Made by a program: the position numbers and the translations under genes | NCBI GenBank assembly: GCA_947086625.1 | Contig: CAMTZV010000009.1 | Span: 1-10,907 of the forward strand | Direction: 5' to 3' | DNA: 10,907 nucleotides | From: an uncultured bacterium | Lineage (GTDB): Bacteria; Bacillota; Clostridia; Lachnospirales; Lachnospiraceae | Notes under the pieces: generated by a model | Database searches by the model: none | What the model saw: only the letters and a program-made list of their open reading frames with translations | What the model was told of the DNA's origin: nothing | Shown here: positions 1-6,219 of the stretch, piece by piece | Layout of the letters: every line of letters starts with the position of its first letter | Position numbering within the stretch: the first letter of the stretch is position 1

Positions 1-302
1 ACCTGAAGGTTTCCAGCTTCTCGAGCGCTGGTGCAGCAATGTCCTGGATCCAGAAAGCGATCACGATCGTTTCTAATCAGAGATCTGCTCTTGGTGCAGT
101 TCAGAACCGTCTGGAGCACACCATTGCGAACCTGGATACCACCGCTGAGAACACGCAGGCAGCTGAGTCTCGTATCCGTGATACAGACATGGCAAAAGAG
201 ATGGTTACTTACAGCAAGAACCAGATTCTTGCTCAGGCTGGTCAGTCTATGCTTGCACAGGCAAATCAGTCCAACCAGGGAGTTCTGTCTCTGTTAGGCT
301 AA
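1..302 (+). CDS. fliC: Flagellin, C-terminal part (gene runs in from the left edge)
   Basis: This is the structural subunit of the flagellar filament. Only the last 99 residues are visible, read from base 3 to a TAA at 300-302. They match the conserved flagellin C-terminus (end of D1 and the D0 coiled-coil helix): QRSALGAVQNRLEHTIANL, then ESRIRDTDMAKEM, then SKNQILAQAGQSMLAQAN and the terminal VLSLLG. D0 helices pack inside the filament and carry the export and polymerisation surface. The central variable region, where O-linked glycans usually sit, lies outside the window. The methionine codon at 39 is internal to the conserved domain and is not a start. Codon choice is plainer and less GC-rich than in the genes downstream, as expected for a very highly expressed gene. 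A terminator follows at once, so this gene ends its own transcript. The symbol is the generic flagellin name; the paralog number cannot be told. Confidence 0.97.
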   Translation, partial: LKVSSFSSAGAAMSWIQKAITIVSNQRSALGAVQNRLEHTIANLDTTAENTQAAESRIRDTDMAKEMVTYSKNQILAQAGQSMLAQANQSNQGVLSLLG

Positions 303-319
303 TCGTAAGATGTCTACCA

Positions 320-339
320 TGCGGGGTTCATCCCTCGCA
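320..339 (+). other. Short hairpin in the flagellin 3' untranslated region
   Basis: A 7-bp stem (320-326 with 333-339, one G-U pair) closes a 6-base loop at 327-332. It starts 17 bases after the flagellin stop codon and ends 2 bases before the terminator stem, so the mRNA end would carry two stacked hairpins. It has no U-tract of its own. A role in shielding the abundant flagellin mRNA from 3' exonucleases is possible but is inference. Confidence 0.45.
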
Positions 340-341
340 AC

Positions 342-372
342 AAAAGGAAGCCGCGTAGCGGCTTCCTTTTTT
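342..372. terminator. Rho-independent terminator, usable from both strands
   Basis: A perfect 13-bp inverted repeat (342-354 with 358-370) with core GGAAGCCGC/GCGGCTTCC and a 3-base loop (GTA). On the plus strand the stem runs into six T residues (367-372) and ends flagellin transcription. On the minus strand the mirror arm also ends in TTTT followed by GTTG, and it lies 15 bases past the stop codon of the converging glycosyltransferase gene at 387. One element therefore most likely terminates both converging transcripts. The match to the class is strong; use by the minus strand is inferred from symmetry and position. Confidence 0.93.
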
Positions 373-386
373 GTCGTGGAAAATTT

Positions 387-1556
387 TTAAATCCCCGCCG
401 TATCAAACACCGCGGCTAAAATCACCGGGAAGCTGTGTTCTTCCCGGGTTTTTTCATAGCCGTTTTGGGCGATGGCCCGGCGCTTCTCGTCGTGCGTCAG
501 ATAGTAGTCGATCTTTTTGAGCAGATCCGCTTCATCCTCATAGTACACAAAATCCTCGTCCGGTGTAAAGTGCCGCAGAAAATCGTTCTGAAAGTTGGTG
601 AGCAGAAAGCCGCCGCAGCTCATGATATCCATACAGCGCAGAGGGATACCGGATTGGATGCTGCGCAGGGAAATGTTCAGGTTGATTTTGCTGTCATGGA
701 AGATACAGGGCATCTCCATGTAGTAATCGACCGGCCCCATGTTGCGGGCGCCTGCGATCGTGGCGGAGGGATCTCTCGTAAAAAGCCTGAGAGGAAAGCG
801 CTCCGACACGGCGGAGAGCAGGTGAATGCGTTCCATGGAGGTCAGCTTTCGGTCGATATAGTAGTCCGCGTAAACGTTTGCGAGCGTTTCCACCCCATCG
901 CTGTTGTTTTGATACGGGTCCGCCGCATGGAGCGCCTCGACGATATGCGGGGTGAGCAGCTCTTCGATAAAATTATAGCCCTGGATCTGAAGCTGCGCGC
1001 GCATGATGCTGTCCAGGTAGCCCTTTGTGTAGTCGTCGAGCTTTTCATACATGCGGTCGAACAGATTGTGCTCCTCGTTGTAGAGGCTGCCCACAAAGGA
1101 GACGTCGGAGACGAAGCGCTTTTTCTCATACGGCTCGTCAAGCAGCACATGGATCATCTCGGCGTTCACCGGAAGCGTGGAGTAGTACACCGTCGGAATC
1201 CCGCCGTTTTTGAGCTTTTCGTAGAGCGTGTAGTCAAAGAGGAACACATAGTTCGTCGGGTATGCGATCCGGTAGGAATAGAGCTTGACGAGGGGGCAGT
1301 CGTACACGAGCGAGATATATTTTAAGCCCCGCCGATGTGCCGTCTCCGCGAGAAGCGGATAAAAATTGTAGGAAATGCAGAAGTCGACGTGCGACGTGTT
1401 GCAGCAGTCATCAAATGCGGCTAAAAAAGCATCGCTGGCGCGCTCGCCGTAGTCGGGATGGGAAAACCGGACGATCCCAAATCCAAAATCGTGCTCCAGC
1501 GAATAGCATAAATCCTTCCCCTTAAAGCAGGGCCAGTCGAGATAGAGTACGTTCAT
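387..1556 (-). CDS. CgeB-like glycosyltransferase with DUF3880-type N-terminus (paralog A)
   Basis: A 389-residue predicted cytoplasmic glycosyltransferase of GT-B fold, with no signal peptide or membrane segment. The N-terminal half (about 1-130) resembles DUF3880 (VDFCISYNFYPLLAE at 57-71, FLFDYTLYEKL at 105-115). A middle helical stretch follows (YTKGYLDSIMRAQLQIQGY at 176-194, then FIEELLT). The C-terminal half (about 280-375) matches the Glyco_trans_1_2/CgeB nucleotide-binding domain: EMPCIFHDSKINLNIS, SGIPLRCMDIMSCGGFLLTN at 302-321, and HDEKRRAIAQNGY at 355-367. The donor sugar and acceptor are not readable from sequence; such proteins near flagellin genes are plausible flagellin-modifying enzymes. 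The ATG overlaps the stop of the upstream minus-strand gene by 4 bases (ATGA), with an AAAGGA ribosome binding site at 1568-1563 inside that gene, so the pair is translationally coupled. A long open frame antisense to it on the plus strand is a shadow. Confidence 0.88.
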   Translation of the reverse strand: MNVLYLDWPCFKGKDLCYSLEHDFGFGIVRFSHPDYGERASDAFLAAFDDCCNTSHVDFCISYNFYPLLAETAHRRGLKYISLVYDCPLVKLYSYRIAYPTNYVFLFDYTLYEKLKNGGIPTVYYSTLPVNAEMIHVLLDEPYEKKRFVSDVSFVGSLYNEEHNLFDRMYEKLDDYTKGYLDSIMRAQLQIQGYNFIEELLTPHIVEALHAADPYQNNSDGVETLANVYADYYIDRKLTSMERIHLLSAVSERFPLRLFTRDPSATIAGARNMGPVDYYMEMPCIFHDSKINLNISLRSIQSGIPLRCMDIMSCGGFLLTNFQNDFLRHFTPDEDFVYYEDEADLLKKIDYYLTHDEKRRAIAQNGYEKTREEHSFPVILAAVFDTAGI

Positions 1557-2755
1557 GTCAGGTCCTTTCTGTGAAGCAGCGTGTCAAACGCGAGGGAGAG
1601 CATCTGCGAGAGCCGGATCGGATAAGTGTGATGCTCTTTTACATATTCGTAGCCGTTTCGGGCGATCTCCTGTCTCTCCTTTTCATGTGCCAGATAATAG
1701 CCGACCGTTTCGTCCAGCTCTTCAAAGCTGCCGTAGCTTATGAGATGCTCTCCGGGGGTCAGAAGATCAGAAAGCCCGATCTGGTAGTTTGTGATGCAAA
1801 AGCCCCCGGAGCCTAAAATATCCCAGATGCGTAAGGGCAAGCCGCTGCGGATTGATCTTGCGGTCAGATTCAGATTGACCTTTGACTCGTGGAAAATGAG
1901 GGGCATCTCCGTCAGAGTTTTTGCTAAGCCGCAGTTTTTCAGCTTCGGATAGGCGGAGGTGTCGCTTCCGGTGTAGACGGAGACCGAATATTTTTCGGAG
2001 AGCAGCCGCATCGCGCGGTCGCGCTCCATGACCGTGATCTTCGGCCCGATGTAGAGCTGCGCCAGCGTGACGCGGTCCGTCAGGTAGTTTTTGCCGCGCA
2101 ATCGGTAAAAATCGGGAAAGTGCGAGACAAAATCGGAGACGATCCCGTCCGTGAGCAGCTCTTCGATGAAAAACCAGCCGTAAATTTTTAGCTGTGCCTC
2201 CATCAGGCCGTCCAGATAGCCCCGCAGATAGTCGGGCGGATCGTTTAGACCGTCAAAGGGGCATTTTTCAGTGTAGAGAGAGCCGATAAAAGATACGTCG
2301 GCGGCAAAGTGGCTGCGCGCCCCGGGAGACGTCTTTGCCAGAAGCTCGTCCTTCCCGCGGACATTTGTGGCGAGCGGCAGATAAAAGACGCATTCCGGGT
2401 TGAGCGGGGAAATCTCATCATAGAGTGTACGGTCAAATAAAAAGATACGGTTTGTATCATGCACGATTGGCGCCGTGTAGAGCTCCATCACCGGCGAATC
2501 CACGATCCAGCAGAGGTAGGGCAGCCTGAAAATGTGGCACACCTCCGCGACCGCCGGAAAAAAGTTGATGCTGAACACGAAATCGACCGGATGCTGCAGC
2601 AGGTAATCGCTGACGAATTTGACGCAGTCCGACGGGAGCAGATGCTTTTCCCGCACCTCGTTTGTGATTTCTGAGATTTCCAGACCCAGCTCGCGAAAGC
2701 CATCTATGATATCCGGCTCACAGATGCTGCCGTATCTGTAAAATAATAGCTTCAT
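1553..2755 (-). CDS. CgeB-like glycosyltransferase with DUF3880-type N-terminus (paralog B)
   Basis: A 400-residue paralog of the gene downstream of it, with the same order of parts. The DUF3880-like N-terminus has VDFVFSINFFPAVAEVCH at 57-74, a WIVDSPV segment at 83-89 and IFLFDRTLYDE at 104-114. The linker has YLRGYLDGLMEAQLKIYGW at 176-194 and FIEELLTDGIV. The C-terminal CgeB-like domain has EMPLIFHESKVNLNLTARS at 283-301, SGLPLRIWDILGSGGFCITN at 304-323 and EIARNGYEYVKEHHTYPIR near the end. Function is inferred as glycosyl transfer from a nucleotide sugar. I chose the ATG at 2755: an AAAGGA at 2770-2765 sits 9 bases upstream of it, while the ATG at 2764 directly abuts that site with no spacing. 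The resulting N-terminus (MKLLFYRYG) also aligns with the two paralogs (MNVLYLDW, MAKILFFQW). It is the first gene of a two-gene minus-strand operon. Confidence 0.87.
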   Translation of the reverse strand: MKLLFYRYGSICEPDIIDGFRELGLEISEITNEVREKHLLPSDCVKFVSDYLLQHPVDFVFSINFFPAVAEVCHIFRLPYLCWIVDSPVMELYTAPIVHDTNRIFLFDRTLYDEISPLNPECVFYLPLATNVRGKDELLAKTSPGARSHFAADVSFIGSLYTEKCPFDGLNDPPDYLRGYLDGLMEAQLKIYGWFFIEELLTDGIVSDFVSHFPDFYRLRGKNYLTDRVTLAQLYIGPKITVMERDRAMRLLSEKYSVSVYTGSDTSAYPKLKNCGLAKTLTEMPLIFHESKVNLNLTARSIRSGLPLRIWDILGSGGFCITNYQIGLSDLLTPGEHLISYGSFEELDETVGYYLAHEKERQEIARNGYEYVKEHHTYPIRLSQMLSLAFDTLLHRKDLT

Positions 2756-2757
2756 GT

Positions 2758-2786
2758 TGGACATTCCTTTCGGAAATTGGTATACT
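2758..2786 (+). promoter_or_regulatory. Sigma-A-type promoter for the plus-strand glycosyltransferase operon
   Basis: TGGACA (2758-2763, 5 of 6 to TTGACA) and TATACT (2781-2786, 5 of 6 to TATAAT) are separated by exactly 17 bases. Transcription would begin near 2793, giving a leader of about 63 bases before the ATG at 2856. The -35 box overlaps the 5' end of the divergent gene (its ribosome binding site begins at 2765), so firing of the two promoters could interfere. A second AT-rich box, TATAAA at 2792-2797, has only a poor -35 partner. No convincing sigma-28 (flagellar) promoter is seen here. Confidence 0.55.
2765..2770 (-). promoter_or_regulatory. Ribosome binding site that decides the start of paralog B
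   Basis: AAAGGA on the minus strand. It touches the ATG at 2764 but lies 9 bases from the ATG at 2755, a normal spacing. This favours the shorter protein of 400 residues over the 403-residue version. Confidence 0.7.
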
Positions 2787-2789
2787 GTT

Positions 2790-2820
2790 ACTATAAAATG
2801 GTATCATTACACAGAATCAA
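2790..2820 (-). promoter_or_regulatory. Possible weak promoter for the minus-strand gene pair
   Basis: On the minus strand TATAGT (2795-2790, 5 of 6 to the -10 consensus) follows TTGATT (2820-2815, 4 of 6 to the -35 consensus) with a 19-base spacer, longer than ideal. It would start transcription about 20 bases before the AAAGGA site of paralog B. Its -10 box lies just downstream of the plus-strand -10 box, so the two promoters are face-to-face and overlapping. The call is tentative because this stretch is AT-rich and chance matches are easy. Confidence 0.3.
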
Positions 2821-2852
2821 AATAAAGAATCAAAATCAAGGAAGAATAAAAT
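2813..2852 (+). repeat. Short direct repeats in the leader of the plus-strand operon
   Basis: AGAATCAAAAT occurs perfectly at 2813-2823 and 2826-2836 (period 13; 12 of 13 bases match when the 2-base spacer is included). A third copy lacking one C, AGAATAAAAT, is at 2843-2852. The ribosome binding site AAGGAAG (2838-2844) of the gene at 2856 falls between copies two and three. The repeats lie downstream of the proposed plus-strand start and upstream of, or inside, the minus-strand -35 box. They could be operator half-sites, an RNA-binding leader, or slippage in AT-rich DNA. Confidence 0.6.
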
Positions 2853-2855
2853 CGG

Positions 2856-4019
2856 ATGGCAAAAATACTTTTTTTTCAATGGCACTCATTCTTAAATCCC
2901 GGAATCGAGGCGGCGTTAAAAAAATTAAGCGTTTCGTATGAGACGTATTTTTACCAGTTTACGGACTGGGAGGCGGACGATACTTTTCTGCAGCGGTTTG
3001 CGGAGCATATGAGGGAACACGCGTATGAGCTGGTGCTGTCGGTCAATTTCTCGCCGCTCATCGCGCGTGTATGCGGGGAGTATGGCGTGCCCTACGCGGC
3101 GTGGATCTACGATTCCCCGATTCACATCCGGCGGCGGGAAACGCTTCTGTGCGATACGTCACATTTGTTCTGCTTTGACAGAAGACAGGCCGAAATTTAT
3201 CGAAAGCAGGGGGTAAAGGCGTATCACCTGCCGCTGGCGGCGAGCCCGAAAATTTTTTTAAAGCAGCAGATTTCTGCGGCGGACCGGAAAAAATACGGGG
3301 CGCAGGTGTCCCTTGTCGGAAAGCTTTACAAGACGGATTATGCCTATTACAGCGGGCCGCTGAATCTGTATCAGCGCGGCTTTCTGGACGGGATTTTAAA
3401 GGCGCAGGGCAAGGTATACGGGGCGTATTTTATCCCGGAGCTGATTACGGATGCGCTGTTAGACGGTATGAATGAGCGCTACCGCATTGCCTCCGGCGGC
3501 ACGGCGTCGATCACGAAGGAGGAGCTGGAATTTATGCTTGCCTGTGAGGTGACGGGAAGGGAGCGCTACCTGGCGCTGGCGGTGCTCTCGAATCATTTTA
3601 AGGTGAACTACTATTCCGGCGAAAAGGATGAACGGCTGGAAAAGGCGAACTATATGGGTTATGCCGATTACGAGAGGGAGATGCCAAAAATCTTCCGGCT
3701 CAGCGACGTGAATCTGAACATCACGCTTCGGACGATCCAGACCGGCATTCCGCTTCGCGTGCTGGACGTGCTCGCGTGCGGCGGATTTTTGATCAGTAAT
3801 TATCAGGAGGAGCTGGCCGAATATTTCCGGCTGGGCGAGGAGCTTGTGACCTACGGGGATCTGGAGGAGCTCGTCTGGCTGACGGACGTTTACTTAAAGG
3901 ACGAGGCGCGCAGAAAGCAGATCGCGCGCTGCGGTCAGGAGCGGATCAGACAGGATTTCACGTATGAGAGGGCGCTGAAGGTGATCGTTCAGACGCTGAC
4001 AGGAGATGGGAAGCTATGA
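2856..4019 (+). CDS. CgeB-like glycosyltransferase with DUF3880-type N-terminus (paralog C)
   Basis: A 387-residue third paralog of the two minus-strand genes and first gene of the plus-strand operon. It has the shared N-terminal pattern (YELVLSVNFSPLIARVC at 57-73, WIYDSPIHI at 83-91, LFCFDRRQAEIY at 104-115). The linker is YQRGFLDGILKAQGKVYGAY at 172-191, then FIPELITDALLDG. The C-terminal CgeB/Glyco_trans_1_2 domain has EMPKIFRLSDVNLNITLR at 275-292, TGIPLRVLDVLACGGFLISN at 296-315 and YLKDEARRKQIARCGQERI at 346-364. It differs most in the middle (about 200-235), where A and B look closer to each other by eye. No membrane or secretion signal is seen, so it should act in the cytoplasm on a nucleotide-sugar donor. 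The ribosome binding site AAGGAAG lies 11 bases before the ATG. Its TGA overlaps the next ATG (ATGA), coupling translation to the GT8 fusion. Confidence 0.88.
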   Translation: MAKILFFQWHSFLNPGIEAALKKLSVSYETYFYQFTDWEADDTFLQRFAEHMREHAYELVLSVNFSPLIARVCGEYGVPYAAWIYDSPIHIRRRETLLCDTSHLFCFDRRQAEIYRKQGVKAYHLPLAASPKIFLKQQISAADRKKYGAQVSLVGKLYKTDYAYYSGPLNLYQRGFLDGILKAQGKVYGAYFIPELITDALLDGMNERYRIASGGTASITKEELEFMLACEVTGRERYLALAVLSNHFKVNYYSGEKDERLEKANYMGYADYEREMPKIFRLSDVNLNITLRTIQTGIPLRVLDVLACGGFLISNYQEELAEYFRLGEELVTYGDLEELVWLTDVYLKDEARRKQIARCGQERIRQDFTYERALKVIVQTLTGDGKL

Positions 4020-6133
4020 TGAATGTGATGATCGTGACCAATTCCAGATATTTGAAGCCCGCGGTCGTGATGCTCTACTCGCTCTTTTTGCAGGAGCAGG
4101 GGGAGGTTACGGTTTATCTGCCCTACGAGGATCTGACGGAGGACGAGCTCTCCGGGCTTGCGCGGTTTGTGGAATCGTTTTCGGGAAAGCGGCTTGTGCC
4201 CCTGTATGTCGGCACCTCGTTCAAGGAGGAGGTCGCGTCGCGAAACGGGATCATGGTGGAGACGTATTACCGGATCATCGGGTGGGGGATGCTCCCGCAG
4301 GAGGTGGAGAAAATCCTCTATCTCGATGTGGATCTGGTAATCCAAAAGCCCCTGAGGGGCCTTTACGGGACAGACATGGGCGATCAGCTGTTTGTGGTCT
4401 GTGAGGACATCTTCGGAAAAATAAACGGCTTCCACGAGGGAAACAAGCGCAGGCTTTCGATCCCGGCGGACGGGAACTATTTTAACGCGGGAGTCATGCT
4501 CGTCAATGTGTCGGAGCTTCGCAGAACGGGCGAGGTTGAAAAAATTTTAAAACGGGTGTATGAGCACTACGAGCGCTACGAGTACAACGATCAGGACGTC
4601 TTAAACGAGATGTATCAGGATCGTCTGATCTATGTCGGCTGGGATCAGTACAACTGCCCGCCCGCGTGGTACTACCTGAACCGGGAGGCCGCCGCGCGCG
4701 GGGCGCTTACCTTTGCCGGCTATGACGAGATCCGGGAGTTTCAAAAGGCGCCGGAGCGGTTTGCGGCGGATTACGTGAATCTGACGGAGCAGATCGCGGC
4801 ACAGGCGGCGGTGATCCATCATCTGGCGGATACAAAGCCGTGGGGGAAGAACCGCAGGGAGGGCAGCGTGTACGACTATTTTGACCGATGCTACTACGCG
4901 ATTGAGCCGGACGCGCTGCGGGCGTACGAGCGGGCCGCGGGGCAGAGGGCGGGGACGCCGTCGACGCCGGTACTTTTCTACTACGGCGTGCGCTACTGCT
5001 ACAATATTTTAAATGACATTCTGGGGCAGTTTGAGCTGGCACTGCAAAAAAGAGGCGTCCGCACCGTCGCCTACGACGAGCAGGAGGAGGGGATCGGCGG
5101 CCTGACGCGCTTTATGGGGAAGCGTTTTCTGGCGGTCGTCGGGATTCAGAGCTACCTCTTTTCCGTATTTTTAAAGGACACGGGGATGTTTTTACACGAC
5201 CGTATTTTTGCGCCGAAGTTTAATTTTGTGCTGGATCATCCGATCTGGCTGCAAAACCAGATGACGGAGCTGCCGGAGGGCTGCTTTGTCCTGACGCACG
5301 ATGCGCACTATCAGGATTTTATTGAAAATTTTTATCCGAAGGTGTCGGGAAGCGTGCTGTTTCCCCCGGCGGCAAATGAAAAGAGCGCCTGTGACCGGGC
5401 GTTTTCGGAGCGGGCGCACGACGTTGTGTTTATCGGGACGTACGGGGATTACCGGGAGAAATGCCGGCAGATTTTGGAGTGCAGGCCCGCCGTCCGCCAT
5501 CTGGCGGCCGCCTATTTACAGACGATGCGCCGTTTTCCGGAGCTGACGGCGGAGGAGGCGTTTGAGCAGACGCTTCAGGCGCGCGGCGCTGCGGTGACAA
5601 AGGAGCGGTTTTTGGAGCTGTTTTTTCAGATGAAGCCGGTGATCCAGGCCGTCATGTACTACTATCGGGAAAAGACGATCGGCACGCTTTTGGAGGCTGG
5701 TCTTGCGGTGGAGATCTGGGGGGAGAGCTGGAAAAAATCTCCGCTGGCGGGACATCCGCTGCTTGCGATCCACCCGGACGTGACGCCGGAGGAGAGCTTT
5801 GCCATCCTGGGAGAGAGCAGGGTATCGCTGAATATTATGGCGTGGCACAAGGGCGGGTTTACGGAGCGGCTCGCAAACAGCATGTGCGCCGGAGCGGCGG
5901 TGGCGACCGACCGGACGACGTACGACGACGGCGCACTGCAGGACGGCGAGAACATCGTTATGTTTGACCTGAAGGACTTAAAGAAGCTGCCGGGACGGCT
6001 GCGCGTTCTGCTTGCGCGGCCCGATGAGCTGGAAGCGCTCGCGAAAAGCGGGGCGCGCTATGCGCATTCGTTCCACACGTGGGAGAGGCGCGCGGAAGAT
6101 TTTTTGTATCTGCTGGATGAGCTGTCGATGTAG
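4016..6133 (+). CDS. Two-domain glycosyltransferase: GT8 fused to a CgeB-like GT-B domain
   Basis: A 705-residue protein with two transferase modules. Residues 1 to about 280 are GT8 (GT-A fold, retaining, Mn2+-dependent). They show an MIVTNSRYLKPAVVMLYSL start, the metal-binding DVD at 104-106 within LYLDVDLVI, YFNAGVMLVN at 155-164, NDQDVLN at 191-197, and the closing HLADTKPW at 269-276, which corresponds to the family's H..G..KPW signature. Residues about 318-705 are a CgeB-like module. It opens with LFYYGVRYCYNILNDI, has VVFIGTYGDYREKC at 470-483, a helical insert at about 490-550, and ends with SLNIMAWHKGGFTERLANSM at 604-623 and CAGAAVATD. Both catalytic halves look intact, so one polypeptide may add two sugars in sequence. 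The ATG at 4016 overlaps the previous stop, with AGGAG 10 bases upstream; ATG 4019 is an alternative start one codon later. No transmembrane segment is seen. Donor and acceptor are unknown. Confidence 0.9.
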   Translation: MMNVMIVTNSRYLKPAVVMLYSLFLQEQGEVTVYLPYEDLTEDELSGLARFVESFSGKRLVPLYVGTSFKEEVASRNGIMVETYYRIIGWGMLPQEVEKILYLDVDLVIQKPLRGLYGTDMGDQLFVVCEDIFGKINGFHEGNKRRLSIPADGNYFNAGVMLVNVSELRRTGEVEKILKRVYEHYERYEYNDQDVLNEMYQDRLIYVGWDQYNCPPAWYYLNREAAARGALTFAGYDEIREFQKAPERFAADYVNLTEQIAAQAAVIHHLADTKPWGKNRREGSVYDYFDRCYYAIEPDALRAYERAAGQRAGTPSTPVLFYYGVRYCYNILNDILGQFELALQKRGVRTVAYDEQEEGIGGLTRFMGKRFLAVVGIQSYLFSVFLKDTGMFLHDRIFAPKFNFVLDHPIWLQNQMTELPEGCFVLTHDAHYQDFIENFYPKVSGSVLFPPAANEKSACDRAFSERAHDVVFIGTYGDYREKCRQILECRPAVRHLAAAYLQTMRRFPELTAEEAFEQTLQARGAAVTKERFLELFFQMKPVIQAVMYYYREKTIGTLLEAGLAVEIWGESWKKSPLAGHPLLAIHPDVTPEESFAILGESRVSLNIMAWHKGGFTERLANSMCAGAAVATDRTTYDDGALQDGENIVMFDLKDLKKLPGRLRVLLARPDELEALAKSGARYAHSFHTWERRAEDFLYLLDELSM

Positions 6134-6150
6134 AAGGGTTATTTTTCACG

Positions 6151-6185
6151 CTCACGGAATGTGCACCGGCTGCGCGTTTCGTGAG
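6151..6185 (+). other. Long strand-specific RNA stem-loop between two operon genes
   Basis: Bases 6151-6165 pair continuously with 6171-6185, 15 pairs around a 5-base loop (CCGGC). The outer six pairs (CTCACG/CGTGAG) are perfect. Three pairs further in (6157-6179, 6160-6176, 6162-6174) are G-U. Those three would be C-A mismatches in the minus-strand transcript, so the fold belongs to the plus-strand mRNA. No T-run follows, so it is not a standard terminator. It begins 17 bases after the stop at 6133 and ends 23 bases before the GGGAGG ribosome binding site (6209-6214) of the next gene. Roles such as mRNA processing, stability or attenuation are inference. Confidence 0.55.
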
Positions 6186-6219
6186 GACATGATTCAGGAA
6201 GGGCTGGCGGGAGGATCGT

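Noticed and set aside
39..302. An independent small gene of 87 residues starting at 39
   Set aside because: The reading frame is open to the left edge and the sequence before the ATG continues the flagellin D1 region, so the ATG is internal.
435..1325. A 296-residue open frame on the plus strand
   Set aside because: It is antisense to the DUF3880/CgeB-like gene at 387-1556, has no family motifs and no ribosome binding site; GC-rich codons of the real gene keep the opposite strand open.
2823..2849. Possible sigma-28 (flagellar) promoter: TAAA, 15 bases, then a box ending ATAA
   Set aside because: The -10 box lacks the GCCG half of the consensus, and the start site would fall at or after the ATG at 2856.
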